From NCBI RefSeq assembly GCF_001649575.2, contig NC_051433.1:6759883-6823882 (forward strand): a stretch of DNA of 64,000 bases. Direction: 5' to 3'. Of the stretch, positions 1 through 14,832 are shown in pieces. Under the pieces are notes generated by a model. It had not been told where the DNA came from, did no database searches, and worked only from the letters and a program-made list of their open reading frames with translations. This stretch comes from Kryptolebias marmoratus (lineage: Eukaryota; Chordata; Actinopteri; Cyprinodontiformes; Rivulidae). Each line of letters begins with the position of its first letter. Positions within the stretch are counted from its first letter, which is position 1. The translations under genes and the position numbers were made by a program.

Positions 1-959
1 AAATAAAAATGTTAAACAATGCATATAAGTAAGAGAAGAAATCTATCTTAATAAAACAGAAAACAAACTATTTTTTTCCATAACTATAAATTTAGCTACT
101 TTGCACAATTTATGGACAAGATTTGTTAAAAAAAACTTAGTAAAACTAAGTAAAATAAATAAAATATTTCAAGTTTTCAATAAAAACAGACACAGAGAAC
201 AGATGTGAATTTGTTTTACATTAAGTCAAATCTTATAAACGACATTAATTCATTTCTTTTTTAAATCATGGTTACTAAAACCTTTTCAAATTTTTTCCCC
301 TATTTGTTGCTCAATAAGTGACTTATTTAGATATTTACTACAAATTGGCATTTTTAGCATGTCAGACAGCTGCTGTTACAGCTGTGTGTGCCAGTCTTAT
401 ATATATATATATATGTGTGATAAAATTTGTAAAAAGACTTTTCACCCTTGTGTAGCTGTTCAAATCCTTTGCAGAAAAAAGCAGCAACATGAGCACCGTT
501 TGTACTGGTGTTGATTTCACTCCCATCTCACTGAATTGTTGATCATGTCTGGGATGTGTCAGCCTGCTTTATTCTTATTTACCTCATTCTGTTTCCTGAC
601 AATAGAAGTCGTGGCTAGTTGACATCAGATTGTCATAGATGCTGATTATCCGTTCTTTTTTTTAAATTAGCTGTCTATGTAGCTGCTTCTCTCTACACTG
701 TGCCGTCTGCCTTGTTATGTTTTTGTAAAGCAGCACAATACGTTGCTTCCACACTTAGTCACCTATTGTCATGTATGAGATAATGTGGCCCGACTGTGCA
801 GGCAACACGACTGCACGGCTCCATCAGGCATCCAACATAAATGTCAAACAGTGCATTCATGTGTTTTATATTTTTGTCTGCCTTCCCTGCTACAAAAGTT
901 TGGTTGAATCTGATTTTTTTTGCTTTGTGTGACTAAACATTTCAATGTTGGACAACATG

Positions 960-1445
960 CATTGATTCAAGATGGCTACCAAGAAAGCAACCTTAGCAAA
1001 CTCAATCAGTTGTACAGATAATGAGCTGAAATTTGGTGTGGTAGTAGCTGAGGGTCATCCCAGACACACACTCTGAGCACTGAACTACTGGATGGATTTT
1101 AATGAATATCATTGGATTTTCTTCTGCAACTTGTTAACTTATGAAGTCAATCCAATTTATTACATTACCCAGTACAGTAAATGGCTATAACTCAAGATAT
1201 TCAGCTAAATTTAGTGGGTAACAGTAGAGACTCATCTTTAACACAAACTGTACTTCAAGCACAAACACATCATGTGACACAATATCACATGAAATCACGC
1301 AAACTGTCATTTACAAGGTTTAACTAAAATAACTTTGAGTCTGCATGTTCTCATAACAAGATGATCATACTTTGAAACTCTGGCAAGAAATGGAGCAGGT
1401 GATATGTATTCCTTCAAAGAATGCTGGTCCTTTAATTTATATACA
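960..1445 (-). repeat. Copy 1 of hairpin-ended repeat family (Rep-A)
   Basis: Reverse-oriented copy relative to the one at 14411. It runs from the gattcaagatggc segment through gagctgaaatttggtgtggtag to the end segment gatatgtattccttcaaagaatgc. It lacks the far end. Confidence 0.6.
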
Positions 1446-3784
1446 GGATTTTTTTCAGTTGTATAGGAGCTCACTAGAGGCCCTCCTTCTCTCTTGAATG
1501 AGCCATCGGCTTAAATTATTTGGCTCTGTATGTACCTCACAGACTTAAAAATAATATAAACACAGCAAAGTGTCTTTGCTACCTACATTTTACTTTCATT
1601 GCTTTTGAAACTCTTGATCAGGTAACTGAATTTTCACACTTTTTTTCTTTTTGTGTACAATGTGAAAATGGTGCTTGGATTAAATCGCCACAGACAAAAC
1701 GGAACATGTAATGCATTAATGAAAAGTGTGGCAGGAAAAAGCGTGAATAAGGTCAGTACAAGCTTTTGTGCAGTAACAAAATTATCTGCTTATAACCGCA
1801 AAAACAAACTGTGTCTTCAGAAAAATCTAACAGAAAAATGACCCTTGGAATATGTTTTGATTCTAAATGAAAGTTTAATTTGGGTTGAATGTTTGGGTCA
1901 GTTGCATTAAATAAATGAAAAGCACAAAATACAAAGTCCTGGAATTTAAGGGACTTCACACCAGCAGATGAAACAGATTTTATTTGCAGATTAAAGTAAA
2001 AGTAAATACATTGTATGTCACAAATAATCCTTATATATGGTTACAGTTTTGCACTCAGACCCACGTTGTTCATGGTATGTATGTTTTCATGCGTTAGAAT
2101 TTACATAAAACTTGCACACATTGAAGTAGATAACTGAACTGTCGTTTTTTGATGTTGAAGCTGCATAGTGTTGTATAACCAAAGGCTTTCTGACAGGATA
2201 AGTTGAATTGATTAACCTTTATTTATATGTGGCACACTTGAAATGCAGGTTGTGCTTTGTTCAGTCATGTTGCATTGCATAGACACCAAAATGCCTGCGA
2301 GGGGAAGGATGAGCGAGACACACACGGACCACCATCCCTGCCGAGAGTTATTTTTTTATACTCTTTTCCTCAACAGATGGAAGAGACAGCTTCTACAACA
2401 TATCACAGTTTATTAGCAGTGAGCCAGACCCGTTCCATTTTTCTCTCTTTTCACTGAACATTATTCTTCTCCTCACAGCGGGGCAGAATGATGCACCGTC
2501 ACAGAGCACACTTTTTGGAGAAAAAAAACTGCCTTGTAGCCAAGTCTACTCACTTCACTCCAGAGCTGTGAGGGCAAACGCTTTCTCAGTACTGCTTTAA
2601 TGCAAATGTCCAAGTCCATGTCCAAGTCTGTAGTCTTGCTGGTCCCTGAGGGGCCTTCAGACAAAAACATGCTATATCTTACTGCAGAATTACTGCCTGT
2701 CAAGTCTTACACCATTAATTCTGTGAAGTCTCAACAAACTGTTAACTGTCAAGTTTTCGACTCCCTCCCCGTGTCTCCCTCTCACATCTTATAGAGCTCA
2801 TTTGCAGATAATAGGCCATACAAGGAGAAAAGTGCTGTTTTTAATTATCCAAAAGATTATGAGGTTTGAGTTGTTCCTGAATGCTAATGGACAAACGGCA
2901 GCTGTGCATCTTTGCATAAGTAGGACTTTATTACCCTTCCATTTGGTTACTGTTGCTGATGGCTTACAGCTGATCCTTGCACACCTCATTGACTGGAAAA
3001 TAAGAGGCTGGAAAGCACTGGAGGAGCGACCTGTGAGCTTAATGAAGCCCTGACATCTGATCAGAGAGTAAATGCGAAAATTTGCACAGCAAATGACAGA
3101 AATGAAAGATGGAGTTAAAAGGTTTTAGTTTTGAACAGTGACAAATGATTTAATAGTGACATTCAAACCTGTAAACTGAAACTCAAAATTCTTTAAATAT
3201 GAAGCAAGTATTGGGATAATTGGAGAGGTTTAGTTATAGTCAAATGATTTTTAAGAAGTTGTGTTTAGTGTTTAAACAACTGTTTTATTAACTTATCCCT
3301 ATGCATCAGAGAAACTAAAATGGGTTTCAAAATCAGACTCCACTTATTGACATTTAAAAAAAACCTGGAAAACCAAATGAACTGGATCTTTTTGCACGGA
3401 CAGTTCTTCTTTAACTCTGAAGATTGCATGAACAAAAACATACTATGAAAGATTTCTGCACTTGGAAACACAGCGGGGTGGTGTTTAGCACCACGGTCTT
3501 TCTGATTGGCTGCGGCAGTCTTCTTTGTGAAGTATGGTTTGGTGGTATCAAATATTTTGATGCTGTTTAATTGTCCTAAGATTATACTCTGGTGTAAGGT
3601 GTAAACATTTCTCTAATAGTTTACCATGTCGTCTTATCTTTGCACATAATTTAAGGACATTTAAAGGGCTTCTAATAGGTTTTTGTTCTTATTTCTCAGA
3701 TGAGAGATTCAACATACAATTTGTTTTTCTTGCAACTGCATCACAGGCTATGGTTATTTAACAACAAATTAATTAATGATTTTA

Positions 3785-3905
3785 TTCTGAGAGTTTCCTT
3801 AAAATCCATTCGGTGGTTCATAAGACATTTTGCTCACAGACACATGCACAGAGGCACAAGCAAAAACATTGTTGCTACTTGACCTTTGGTGGTGGGCAAT
3901 AATGA
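3785..3905 (+). repeat. Copy 2 of Rep-A (end fragment)
   Basis: Only the end segment is present: ggtggttcataagacattttgctcacag through ctttggtggtgggcaataat. This matches the same end of the copies at 38545 and 14411. Confidence 0.5.
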
Positions 3906-5269
3906 GCAGTCATTAATGTCTGGCTCTTTACCAGCTTTCCAAATAATAGAATTTAGAAAAATTTAAAAAGAAGACAAAACAAGGAAGACTCCACAGTGAT
4001 GTTCCATATTTTTTCCCAAAGTCTTCAACCTAAATTTGATACTTTTCTAAGTACGTTGCCGCGACCGTGCAAAACAATATTCGTACAGATTTCAGCAAAT
4101 CAATAACACTCACAGTGCTCATTAATTACAGCTGCTTTGCAGAGGTATACAGGATTTTAAAATTACCTCCATGTTCTCAATACAGTCCCCAAACCCCAGA
4201 GCAGACGTATTTATTTTCTTCTCTTTAATTCTGTATTTTCTTCTTGGCTTGCTTAGTTGCTACTTTGTCAGCGAATGTGGGAGACAAAATAATTGCCTCT
4301 ATATTTCCTGAATTGATTTCCTGCACAGTTCTAATACAGTGGTCAGGCCGGCACTCAGGCATCCATGACAGGCCCCTGTACCGAAAGGCTTTGTAATTCA
4401 AGACCAAAAGAAACACTTGGAATTCAAGACTTAATTTTCTACGGCTAGTTATCAAGGTCAAGTGTTCTCAATCAAAACAGGAATCTCTTCAAGAAAGTGC
4501 ATTTTTAGAAATTATATTAGGCACAAATGGCAGGTTTAAAAAGTCTGAATCAAATAGTAGCAAACACATGTATTACAATTACTTTTAAGATATAAAATAT
4601 TCCCTACCTAATGCCCTACATGTGTGGAGAACCAAGAGGTTCTATTATATCAGTTTCTTCTATTTTTGTTTGTTTTTAATGTTATTACAATTCTATTAAC
4701 TTGAGAATCAATTTAAATTAAATGTAAAATGAATAAATAAAAAAAACCTACACTCCTTGATACACAGAACTACACAGTCTGGTCCAGCATGACCTCTAAT
4801 TCACTTGTTACCAAATGCAGGTTTTAAGATGATTTTAAAATCAGTATTGATTTTTTTTTTTTTTTGAGGGGGGGGGTAATCCAGTCAAAATAATAAATGT
4901 GTTTATAAGTATTGACAAAGATGTCTGCACTGCAATTGTGGCTCAAGTTAAAAAAAAATTAAATTATATTTTCTGTCCCGCTGTTAGGTTAGGTTGAGAC
5001 AATATAAACAAAGCTGGTAAACGATTCATATTTTGTGTTAGGTTTCATGTCACACATGGAAAGCAGCTGACATTTTACTCAAGTCATCTCTGTGATCTGC
5101 GATGTTTATTGTTCAGAAGCGTTCATTAGAGTAGATAAAGATGTTTGACCATTGAGCCTATTCTAAGTGATACATTTTATTAATTTGTCTGATAAAACTC
5201 AAAAACGGAGGAAAATTACCTCTCAACAGATGTATCACTAGTCTTTGTGTGAAAGTTGGAAGTTTAGGC

Positions 5270-5650
5270 CATTTTTCATAAAAACTTAAGGCCTAGAAAT
5301 CCTTGAAGAAATGCCCACTGAGACCAAGATCATCTTATGTTGAGAAATGTTAGAGTTGTAGGCTTTTTGCTTCAACTTAAAAAATAATGTCATGTGCGAT
5401 GTCAGGCAGTATCGTGAGATGTCTCAGTCATACACATCCAATTTTAGCGTAAAATCCGTAAAATTATAGCTATTTTGGTGGCAGCCATCTTGAATTGGCC
5501 ACACTTGAAAAAATATTCAGTTAAAAATGTAGAGCCAATAATTATTATAATTATTTCACAAAAATTTGTCCTGTAGTTTATGAAATATTTTGGTAACAGA
5601 CAGACACACAAACACACACAGTCAAAATCATTATTAGCAGGACCACCTGA
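5270..5650 (+). repeat. Copy 3 of Rep-A
   Basis: Shares gatcatcttatg-tgagaa, gcgatgtc...atcgtgagat, ggcagccatcttgaatt and tatgaaatattttggtaacagacag with the copy at 14411, in the same order. Confidence 0.6.
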
Positions 5651-7089
5651 TTTTTATAACCTCATCTAACACAACATATTTTGCACCATTAGACAGATCT
5701 TTTGAAGACAAATCCAACACAGTTTGAATTTTTAAAATTAGTCTACTGGTTACCAATTTATTGTCCAAAAATGATCATCATTAATACAATTCTTAAATAG
5801 GCAGCGATAGAAAGTCCTGTGTTTAACTTCATGGAACCTCCGTTTGCACACCAAGCTGATACTGAGGAATTGCTCTGATTGGTTGTAAATTTTCAGATTA
5901 TTCCTTCGCAGATAACACATAAGCAAAGCAGTCAAAAGTGTCAGCTCCCACTCAGCTCTTTGCCGACGTCTATCATAAAATGTTTTATTTCATCTGAGTT
6001 GAGAAATGAATGAATGAATCAGCTTGATCATTGCCTGGCACAGTTAGCTACAGCGCTACCGTGCATTGTTTATTGAACGGATTAAGAACATATAGAGGAA
6101 GAATGGGTTGTGAGTGTGAGTGTACAGGTGGCCTTGCTAACATTATTGTTTGCAGAAAAGAAAACAGTTTTATGAACTGAGTTGCTTCAACTGAGCTGAA
6201 TGATGGAGAATATGAGGCCCAGACACTAAACCAGGGCATGTGTAGAGATAGAGAGACAGAATATTAAAAAGTGAATTACATTGTCCATTTACAGTTGAAT
6301 TGTCTAACATTTCCTCTCCGAGGTCCAGTGGGGTGAAGGCACCCTTTGAACCGTGTCAGTGTGACTTTCTGACATCACACTTAAAAGTCCTCACGACATG
6401 CAGGATCAGCAAAGCAAGTAGGACGGGGAAAGTGAGAGTGCATTAGCCCACTGATGTCAACTGAGGCATCAATTAATGAGCAGCCTAGGAATGTGTCCAC
6501 CCAGACAAACCCTGCAGCGGGGTGCCACACGAGGCCCGGTTCAGGACTACCAGACGACTGGGGGGAATTAATAATTAAGCTCCCTGTTTTAAATGTTTAA
6601 GGGAATTAGGACCAGGGGAAGAGGTGTTAGGAGATGAACAAGGAAGGGGAGGAAAACTATCATCATTTTGTCTCTAATCCAGACGCAGCAAGATCTTCTG
6701 TATCGAAAGGAAAACATGTAAGTCTTCATCTCATCAGTGTGTGGAACTCTTTAAATGCCGACTGATTTCACAATACAGGACAAAACACAAAACAAAACAG
6801 GACAAAAATATCACACATATAGTATTTATGATGTTTAGGTTCTCAAAAACCTTTACTTTAAGTGTCTTAAATGCCTTGTCTTTCTCTAATGTTTTTCTTC
6901 TTCTTAAAAAAAACTTTAACATTTTGTCTGTTACCAGGATTTTGTAAATGTAGTAACTTGACACAAATGGTAAAAAGAAATGAAAACACAAATCGTTAAT
7001 GTATTTATCAAATTATTTTAAAATTGTTTTATTTTACCTTTTTTGAGATATTGCAATATTGTCTACAATGTTATTTTTAAGATTTGACC

Positions 7090-7195
7090 AAAATGGCTCT
7101 CATCATAAGATGATCTTAGTCTAAAACTCTGGCATGAAAGGCAGCGGGTGATATGCATTCCCTCAAGGAATGCTAGGCCTTTAATTTATTACTTA
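7090..7195 (-). repeat. Copy 4 of Rep-A (hairpin end)
   Basis: Holds ataagatgatcttagtctaa and the palindromic end gcattccctcaaggaatgc followed by taggcctttaattta. Confidence 0.6.
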
Positions 7196-7904
7196 ATGTA
7201 TTGTGTATGTCTTACTCTGTTTTGGTGATGACAGCCATTTAGCTGAATTCTCATTAGTGAAAATAAATTTGTTTTGTTAATCTGCGTCTGCTGCTTTATT
7301 TCCTAAACTGATCCTGCTTCCATCCACTACAGAGCAGGTAAATATTATATCAGGCCTAAACACAAGCACACTATTACAGTGATGTTAGAGAAACTAAAGA
7401 ATAACAGATTGATTGCTGCAACTGCAGATGCAAAATTACTGCAGGGCTAATAAACAGATCCAGCTTCACTTTTTATGTGCTGGATTTTTTTGTGTGTAGG
7501 GTGAAGCTAATGAGGCTCGAAGAACTGTTCAGTTTAAATGCAAAACACAAAAAGAGCTTCCAGACAACAAAAACAAACCAACAATTTTATTTATCTTGAT
7601 ATCTACATCGTATCTCATTATTAATGTATGAAGAAGAAAATGAAAGAAAAAAAAGTTGAGCAAAGATGTTGCATAAATCAGACAATAATCTGTGTAAAGT
7701 GCATCAACAAAGCAGCAATTATATCAATCATCACAATACAAAGACAAAAGAACAAAGAACAACATCAGTCAAACAGGTGCACACTCGTTTAATAAAGTTC
7801 ATTAATGTTTCTAAGTTTTTTAGTCTAGGATTTTCAACTAGATGATGTTTATTTATATAGTCGCCAAAAATGTGATAAAGTTCCGGCCCATGTCTGTGAG
7901 CGTG

Positions 7905-8575
7905 CATTTGTGTCCATTTTTCTGTGGTGTTTGCAAAATATCCCATGAACCATAAAACAAGTTTTAATTAAACTTTCTAGATGTAATCAATAGATGTACA
8001 TCTACAATTATTTAACTTTAAGAGTGAAGCCCATTAAAGGTAAGCAACTTTATCAAACACCAAACTGGTTATACCTCAGCAGATTTCACAGTTACTCAGC
8101 TCAAATTTAGTGTGGTAGTAGCTGAGAGTCATTCACAACACATGCGCCGAGCACTGATTGTGCCAGATCTGTTTTTAAAACTTTGCCACTAACTATTGGA
8201 GTCAACAGATGTCCATCTGTTAGCAAAATATCTCATGAACCACTGAACAGATTTTAATGAAACCTTCAGGTAACATTCATCAAATATGCATCTATAACTG
8301 ATTAACGTTTGGAGCTAATCTAATTCAAGACAGCTAATTATCAGCAGCTAATGCAAAATTGGGTATGACTTATTCGTTTTTCAAGACAGTGAGCTAAAAG
8401 TTTATCCTTAACACACATAGTACCCTGAGCACTAACATCTCACAATATTGCACATAACATCATGTACAAGGTTTCACCAAAACAGCTCCAATTCCATCAT
8501 TTCTACTCAAAAGATGATCTTAGTTTAAAACTCTGACATGAAGAAGCGGGTGCATGCTAGGCCTTGAATTCATTT
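7905..8575 (-). repeat. Copies 5a/5b of Rep-A, overlapping or nested
   Basis: The segment aaaatat-tcatgaaccac/t appears twice, at about 7935 and 8225, followed each time by attttaatgaaac-type sequence. One copy continues to gatgatcttagtttaaaactctg and a degenerate hairpin end gtgcatgctaggcc. Confidence 0.6.
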
Positions 8576-9048
8576 TAGTTTTTTCTCAAATACTTTGAAC
8601 GGAAGAAGCTTTATCACCTTTCTCTTGTTTTTTTATTATCTTTATCCCGTTGTTTGATGATGAGTCTCCATTTAAAATCAGCTACCTACTTGTTTTTGTC
8701 AAAGTAGTGATGTGCAACAAACAACAGTTATTTTAGGGTTGCACGTCCTATTTTTGCTCTGTCTTTATGAAACTGTACAAAGGCCCAGTTTGTGACAGTA
8801 CAGCAGCTGATATTTGTATCGCCCTGTTGTCAGCAGGATGCACAGAGTAAACAAAGCAACGCTGATTGGCAGCCGTTCCACTCTACAGAATCCAGCAAAG
8901 ACAGCTCAAATTGGATTCAAAAACAACACACTTAGATTTCAATTTTTCTTCACAGATGAGAGCATTGCGCGCATTGCTTGTGTTTTGTCTCCAGTACCTG
9001 AAACTGGAGAGTAAACAGTGATCAAATTGACACAATCCCACAGAGGCT

Positions 9049-9074
9049 ACACACACACACACACACACACACAC
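9049..9074. repeat. (AC)n microsatellite
   Basis: Uninterrupted dinucleotide tract of 26 bp in the intergenic region. Confidence 0.95.
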
Positions 9075-12000
9075 GCTCTGGACTCGCACCTGCTTATGAG
9101 ACGAAACAGGAAGAGCGGAGACCAAAAATAAGCAATATGAGAGGTGGTATATGGAGCTCCTTTCGATGTGGGCAGATTCCTGTGAGCTCACAGTGCCCCT
9201 CTGCCTCTGCTCTCTCTTTGATTTTCTCCTTCTCGCCCTCTGTCATGCTGAAGTCCAAAGCCCAGGAGAAATTAGTCACCCGGCACGCCGTGGCGAGGGA
9301 GTTGTTGTGTGTGAGTGTGATCGCGAAAGTGTGTGTCAAAAAGAAAGAGAGTACCATGAAGACAGAAGGAGGGAAGAGGGGGAGAAAAAAAAATAACAGT
9401 TTTTAATTCTAAACCCTGAAACTCTGCCTCGTGTCTGAAAATTGATGCTGGTGTAGAGAGAAGACATCAATCCAAAGATGAGAACTGTGCTGTGGAAACC
9501 CCCCCCCCTGTCCTGTCCGCATACAGTAGAAAAGAGAACGTACAATAACCCCTGACCTCACGGAGATTATACAGGGTTTCAGCTGGAGTGTGCTTCTGTG
9601 AGAATGACCCCTGAAAAACATACACCTCAACCCTGTTTTCTTTCTTCAATACAAGTACAGGCTGTTAGCAGGTAGGGCTTTTTTTTTCTTTTCTTTTTTT
9701 TTTTTTTTTTTTTTTGGGGGGAAACTGTGTCAACTTTTTGGGTTACACTGGAATCCTTAACAAATAAGGAGAATACAAGCATGCACACTTCCATTTGTAG
9801 GTTGCTTCAAAGCCTGTTTGGACACATTTATTCTTCAAGACAGAGCATGAATATTTCAGATCTGTGTTAGGATCAAAGAAATCTAAATATACCATAAATA
9901 TAGGACCTGAAACTCTGTGCTGTCCAAAAACATGATTCCAAGTTTTATCAAAATCTATAATGGAAAAATAAACTGACAAAGATTTTTTTTTATGAAAGCC
10001 ACACAAATATGAGTAACAACTGTTTGTGTCCTCTCTTAATTAAGCAGATCAAAACCACGGTATAGTTTTGACCACTTAAAGTAATAATTCAGATTTTTTT
10101 TTTGAAGTGGAGTTCTGTGGGAAGCTTATAAACAATTAACATTTTACCTGATGTTGATGGCTCTATGAGCAGCCTCAGTTTGGAAAAATTTATTATCATG
10201 TTTTTTTCATGTTTTTTGGAATCCCCAACTCTGGGAGAACATATAGACTTCATAATGAAATGCCCCAGCTGACATTTGAATAGATAACTTTGTTGTGAGC
10301 TGACAGTGATAACAACTACACTACTGTGCTAACATCCCGTTAGTCAGAACCAAAATTCTCAACTCCCACATATTTATGCTATGTGTATTGCAGTTTGCAA
10401 TGACTTTTAAAACAATCTTGAATATGAAATACAGTTAAACACTAATTCAGTATTTGTCATATATAAAATGGTCCAGGTTGGGTACAGGCGGCCATCATTT
10501 CCATCTAGAAGTAGGTTCACATTTTATTACCTTTGTTTTGGTAATTGCCACAGCAGAAAAGGAGCAGAGGAAGTGCTCTAAAGCACTCTACAACAAAGCC
10601 AAACAAGAATCTGCTCATTTAGATGACACAGACCAGCCTGTTTCAGATCAGCTGTGTAAAAATGCTTAGTGGTCTCTGTGATCACAGTGGAAGGGAGAGG
10701 CAGGATATTTTTATATGCTTGATATCAAGTAATATTTCCCCACACTAGCTGTGAAGCTAAGTATAAGTGTTAAACATTTAATTTATTTTGGATTTTGCCT
10801 ATAGGACACTGTTTACGGTTCAAATTAGGTAAAAAAAGACATCATATTATGGTGGTTTGTTTTTTTTTTATTTTACAGTGAAGTTACCAGTTGACAAATC
10901 CTACCTTTGCACAGCGTTTCATCTGTACGTTAGATCAGTGATATAGATCTCCCTGCTTGATTTACATGGAAATAGATATACAGTGCAAGCAAATTATTCA
11001 GATAACCAACTGACAGAAAAGGCTTGTTTGAATGGATGAAAAAGACTCATGAACTGCAGCTACAGCCTAGGATCCAATTTTGACATTGTGGAAACAAAAC
11101 TGATTATAGATTTCATCCTCCTTTAAAGTATTACTTCCCAGCTGATATGCTGTCTTCTGGACAGTAAATTTAATGACACTTAGAAATTAAATGAATACTA
11201 AATACTAATGTTTCTGTTGTTGAATTAATATAATTTGCACAAATGACAACCCACTCCAATTGTTAGTGAGATGGGGGGCTGGAAGTCAGAAACATTTAAA
11301 CGAAACGCTGTCCCAATGTGAAACTTTTCAATCTGTGCATCCTTGTTTCCTCTTATTGCACCTCAGTCCTGCCAAAGTGAAATATAAACGAAAGGAAATC
11401 AATGAAACTTGGAAATGAATGAAAAATAGCTTTGTTTTAAAGAAGACTTAAATAAAAAACTTCTCCGAAGGATACATTTGTGTATACTCACTTTGTAAAA
11501 GCTCCTTTCACCTAATACTGGTTTTTTTTTGTTTTTTTTACTAGATGTATTTTAGTAAGTCAGACATCTTTCCAGATATTTAGCTAAGACTGAATAATTT
11601 CTGGGTCACAGACGAGAGAATGTGAAGAGATGAGAAGATGAAGACATGAGGAGTCAGCAAACCACAGCGGTAACCTGACCAACTCTAAATTAAAGTAAAA
11701 TATAGATGAACCGACTCTCCTTCATGTGGACTTGTGACAAGAAGTGCATAACTTATTGAGTCTGATTTATTTAATTACAAGCACCATAGTGTCGCTCTTC
11801 TTCTGCTTTCTGAACACTGAACTACTAGGCATAGAAGATAGCAGGTTCGTTTTTAATCCTTGTAATTAAAATTTTTTTACCCAATTTGCTCATGTTTAAA
11901 GACACGAAGTGAAGCTTAGAAGCAGAGACATAAAAAAAAGAAAGAAACAAGAGCAAATTTCAAATTACCAAGGCCCATTAGGCACCACAAGAAATGGAAA

Positions 12001-13884
12001 GGAAAGAAAATCTGCCAGTAAAAAGAGAGCTCCTTTTCTCCCAAAGGAAGCAAGCTATAGAAATGGGACCTTTAAAAATTTGCAATTCCCCAACTTTTTT
12101 CCTGGGCTGATGGTTCAGGGCTTGGGGAGTTGTTCTTTGCAGGGCTGCTGGAAAAGGAGTTGATGAGAATTCAGCACAATGGCTCAATGCTGAAAGTGAA
12201 AGCTGCCAAATACTGACCATCTCAAGAAAAGAGAACAAAAAGAGAAACTGAAAGTAGGCTTGATGGAGGTGAAAACTACCACCTTGGAAAAGTGAATTTC
12301 TCAGCTGAGGTTTTTCTCCACTCAAAGCTCATCGTCGTCAGTGTCCAAAACACATTACGAGTCAAGTAGCTTTCTCTTTAGATACAGAAAGGTATCTTAG
12401 TGGTCAGAAGTGATCTGTATTTGAAAAAAGTGATCTTTGCTTGTTCATGCCATTCTTGCACAGGAACCCAGTTGAATCTATTTGAAAATATGACAAATCC
12501 TTCAAAAATTGCCCACCTGTGAATGTGATTTGCACAGTTTTTTTTCTTTACACCTATAACTCCAAGATAAATGTCACAAGAAAAGTGATTAAAATGCAAT
12601 CAAGATGCAATCAACAGATTACAGTGACAACACTTTATAATCCATGAACCTCAGTGTTTAAAAACAGCATGGCGTATCAACAAAACTGAGACGATCCAAA
12701 AAATAATTACTTTATAATGAAGAATGCTAGTTGGCTTTGTCAACAGCTAATTTTTACACCTCAGCAAACCAAAATATAAAGCACTAAGGTTAAATATTTC
12801 TTCCCAAAATGTATCTTCAGAGTTACTTCTCTTCCCCAGTCTGATTTCTCTGATTTGCAGTAGTTTATTCATTTACATTTTTCTGAAGATGTGCTCCAGG
12901 GCATTGTACCATCACAACTAAATGTGATTAGAGGTGCATGTTAGTGAAAACCATACAGTAGAATAAAGTTTTGGGTAATTTGGTAACAACTTTTTTTAAC
13001 AATTGGTAAAAAATGTCTGCTTTCTGCCTATATTTTCAATAAATTATGAAAAAAGCAAATAAAAAATGTTAGTGGATATAATCAGGTGGTTTAGTTTTCT
13101 GAACTTATCACTCTTTAATTCCACTCCCTGCAGGCTGTATAAATAGACTTGTTGCCTCCTATAAATGATGAGCACTAATTTTATGCTAGTTTCATTGTAC
13201 TGTATATAATTACTTTTGTGACCATAAAAGTATGCTCAAAAATACAACTTATTTACAAATTATACCATTATTTTTGTGATTATGCTAAAAGGAAATGTTA
13301 TATTTTCATCAATTTTAAAATGCTATTATTTTCTTTAAAACTAACTTTTTTTCATTCTGGTTCTATCTCACCATGTTAGCTTATTCTGTGCACATATTTA
13401 TTGACCAGTGGTTTTAAAATGTCAAAAATGACTTGAATTTAATACTCATTTCTGCTGAACAACAGAAAATGCCAAGCTCCCTGACAGACCTATTGCCTTT
13501 CTGATCACCACAGGTGCATCAAAATAAAAACCTGTTCAGCTGCAGCGGAAGGCAATGTTTAGTTTCATTTATCTCTTCTCAGCAGCTACAACCATTACAA
13601 ACATTTAAATTCTGCAGTTCCCAGTGAATGACGGACTGGATGGACATTATATTAGCTTATTTAATGAGCTAACAAAGTAGCAGAAGCACAGCAGCAAACA
13701 ATTAGTCGTATTAAGATAAACAGTAGCTGTATTTGTGTCTTCACATAAGAAAGAAGTCACTCAACATTGATGTGTGCTGTAATTTGACAGCTATACTAAA
13801 ACACATCATACGCAGAGATTTTTGAACAAAGTTTATAGGCTAAACAAAAAAAAGAAAATTTTACAGCACTTTATTGTTTTACAT

Positions 13885-13965
13885 TCATCTTTATTTACCC
13901 AGATAAAAAACAAGATCAAAATCAAGGGTGACCTGACCAAGAGGTCAATAGCACACATAAAATAA
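13885..13965. repeat. Fragment of a dispersed fish repeat
   Basis: The phrase tctttatttacccagataaa followed by gggtgacctgaccaagagg resembles a common fish repeat (tttatttaaccaggtaaa ... ctggccaaga). Only a short degraded piece is present. Confidence 0.4.
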
Positions 13966-14410
13966 CTTTTTTCAAGTCTTAAGACTTTTTTAAATGTGAA
14001 AAATATCTAAATTAGACTTTCCTGTCAAGTATTCCCCATCCTTGATTTTAGCCTTAGGAGCGCTCTCTACTAGCGTTTGATTGGTATCCTTGGAGATGAC
14101 TGCTTCTATAAATTTGGCCTTTCAACCAAAAGCTTAACAGTTGGACACAATAGTAGTATTACAAAATGAAAGTCATTTTACCTTGGTGTTATTTACTCTG
14201 TTTTGTAAAGTGGTACAATGGTGTAAAATCTTTTGATTGCCACGTCAAGCAAAAAAAGTACACAGTTACAGTACAAGGATGGTGAGCATTTGGGTTAGTT
14301 GTGTAATCACAGTTATTATATGAGACTTTACACGGTAGTGTAAAGTAGCAGCTGATATGATACAAAAACATCATAATACACACACATTATTTTAATGGAG
14401 CAGTTTGATC

Positions 14411-14832
14411 TATAAATTAAAGGCAATATGCATCCCTTGAAGGAATGCATATCGCCCTCAAAGCCAGAGTTAAGATCATCTTATGCTGAGAAGTGACAGA
14501 GTTATAGACATTTATTATCTGCGATCTCATGTGATATTGTGAGATCTGTTAGTGCTCGGAGTATGTGTGACTCTCAGCTACTTCCACATCTAATTTCAGG
14601 TCAATACCTGTAAAATTAGCTGAGTTATAACCATTTTTGTATTTGCTAAAGTCTCTAAGCTGAAGCGGCCATCTTGATTCAGGCTAACTCCAAAGGTTTA
14701 TCAGTCGTAAATGTGCATGTAATGATTTTTTCCAAGAGTTTTCCGAAACTACATTCAGGAATTCTTGAAATATTTTGCTAACAAACACTCACAGACATAA
14801 GTGAAAACATAATTGCCTTTGCCTTTGGCGTG
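14411..14832 (+). repeat. Copy 6 of Rep-A, near full length
   Basis: Starts tataaattaaaggcaatatg and passes through a 35-bp near-palindrome (14422-14456) whose 12-nt outer arms match with one mismatch. It continues through the shared core and ends tgcctttgcctttggcg. It is the best reference copy in the window. No coding capacity. Confidence 0.65.

Larger units (their letters stand above)
1..14410. other. Gene-free AT-rich intergenic region with repeat copies
   Basis: No coding exon, tRNA or rRNA recognised on either strand. Besides the listed Rep-A copies it holds an (AT)n run near 399-414, a T/G homopolymer run near 4851-4877 and a poly(T) run near 9692-9715. The short open frames have no family resemblance. 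Confidence 0.6.
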
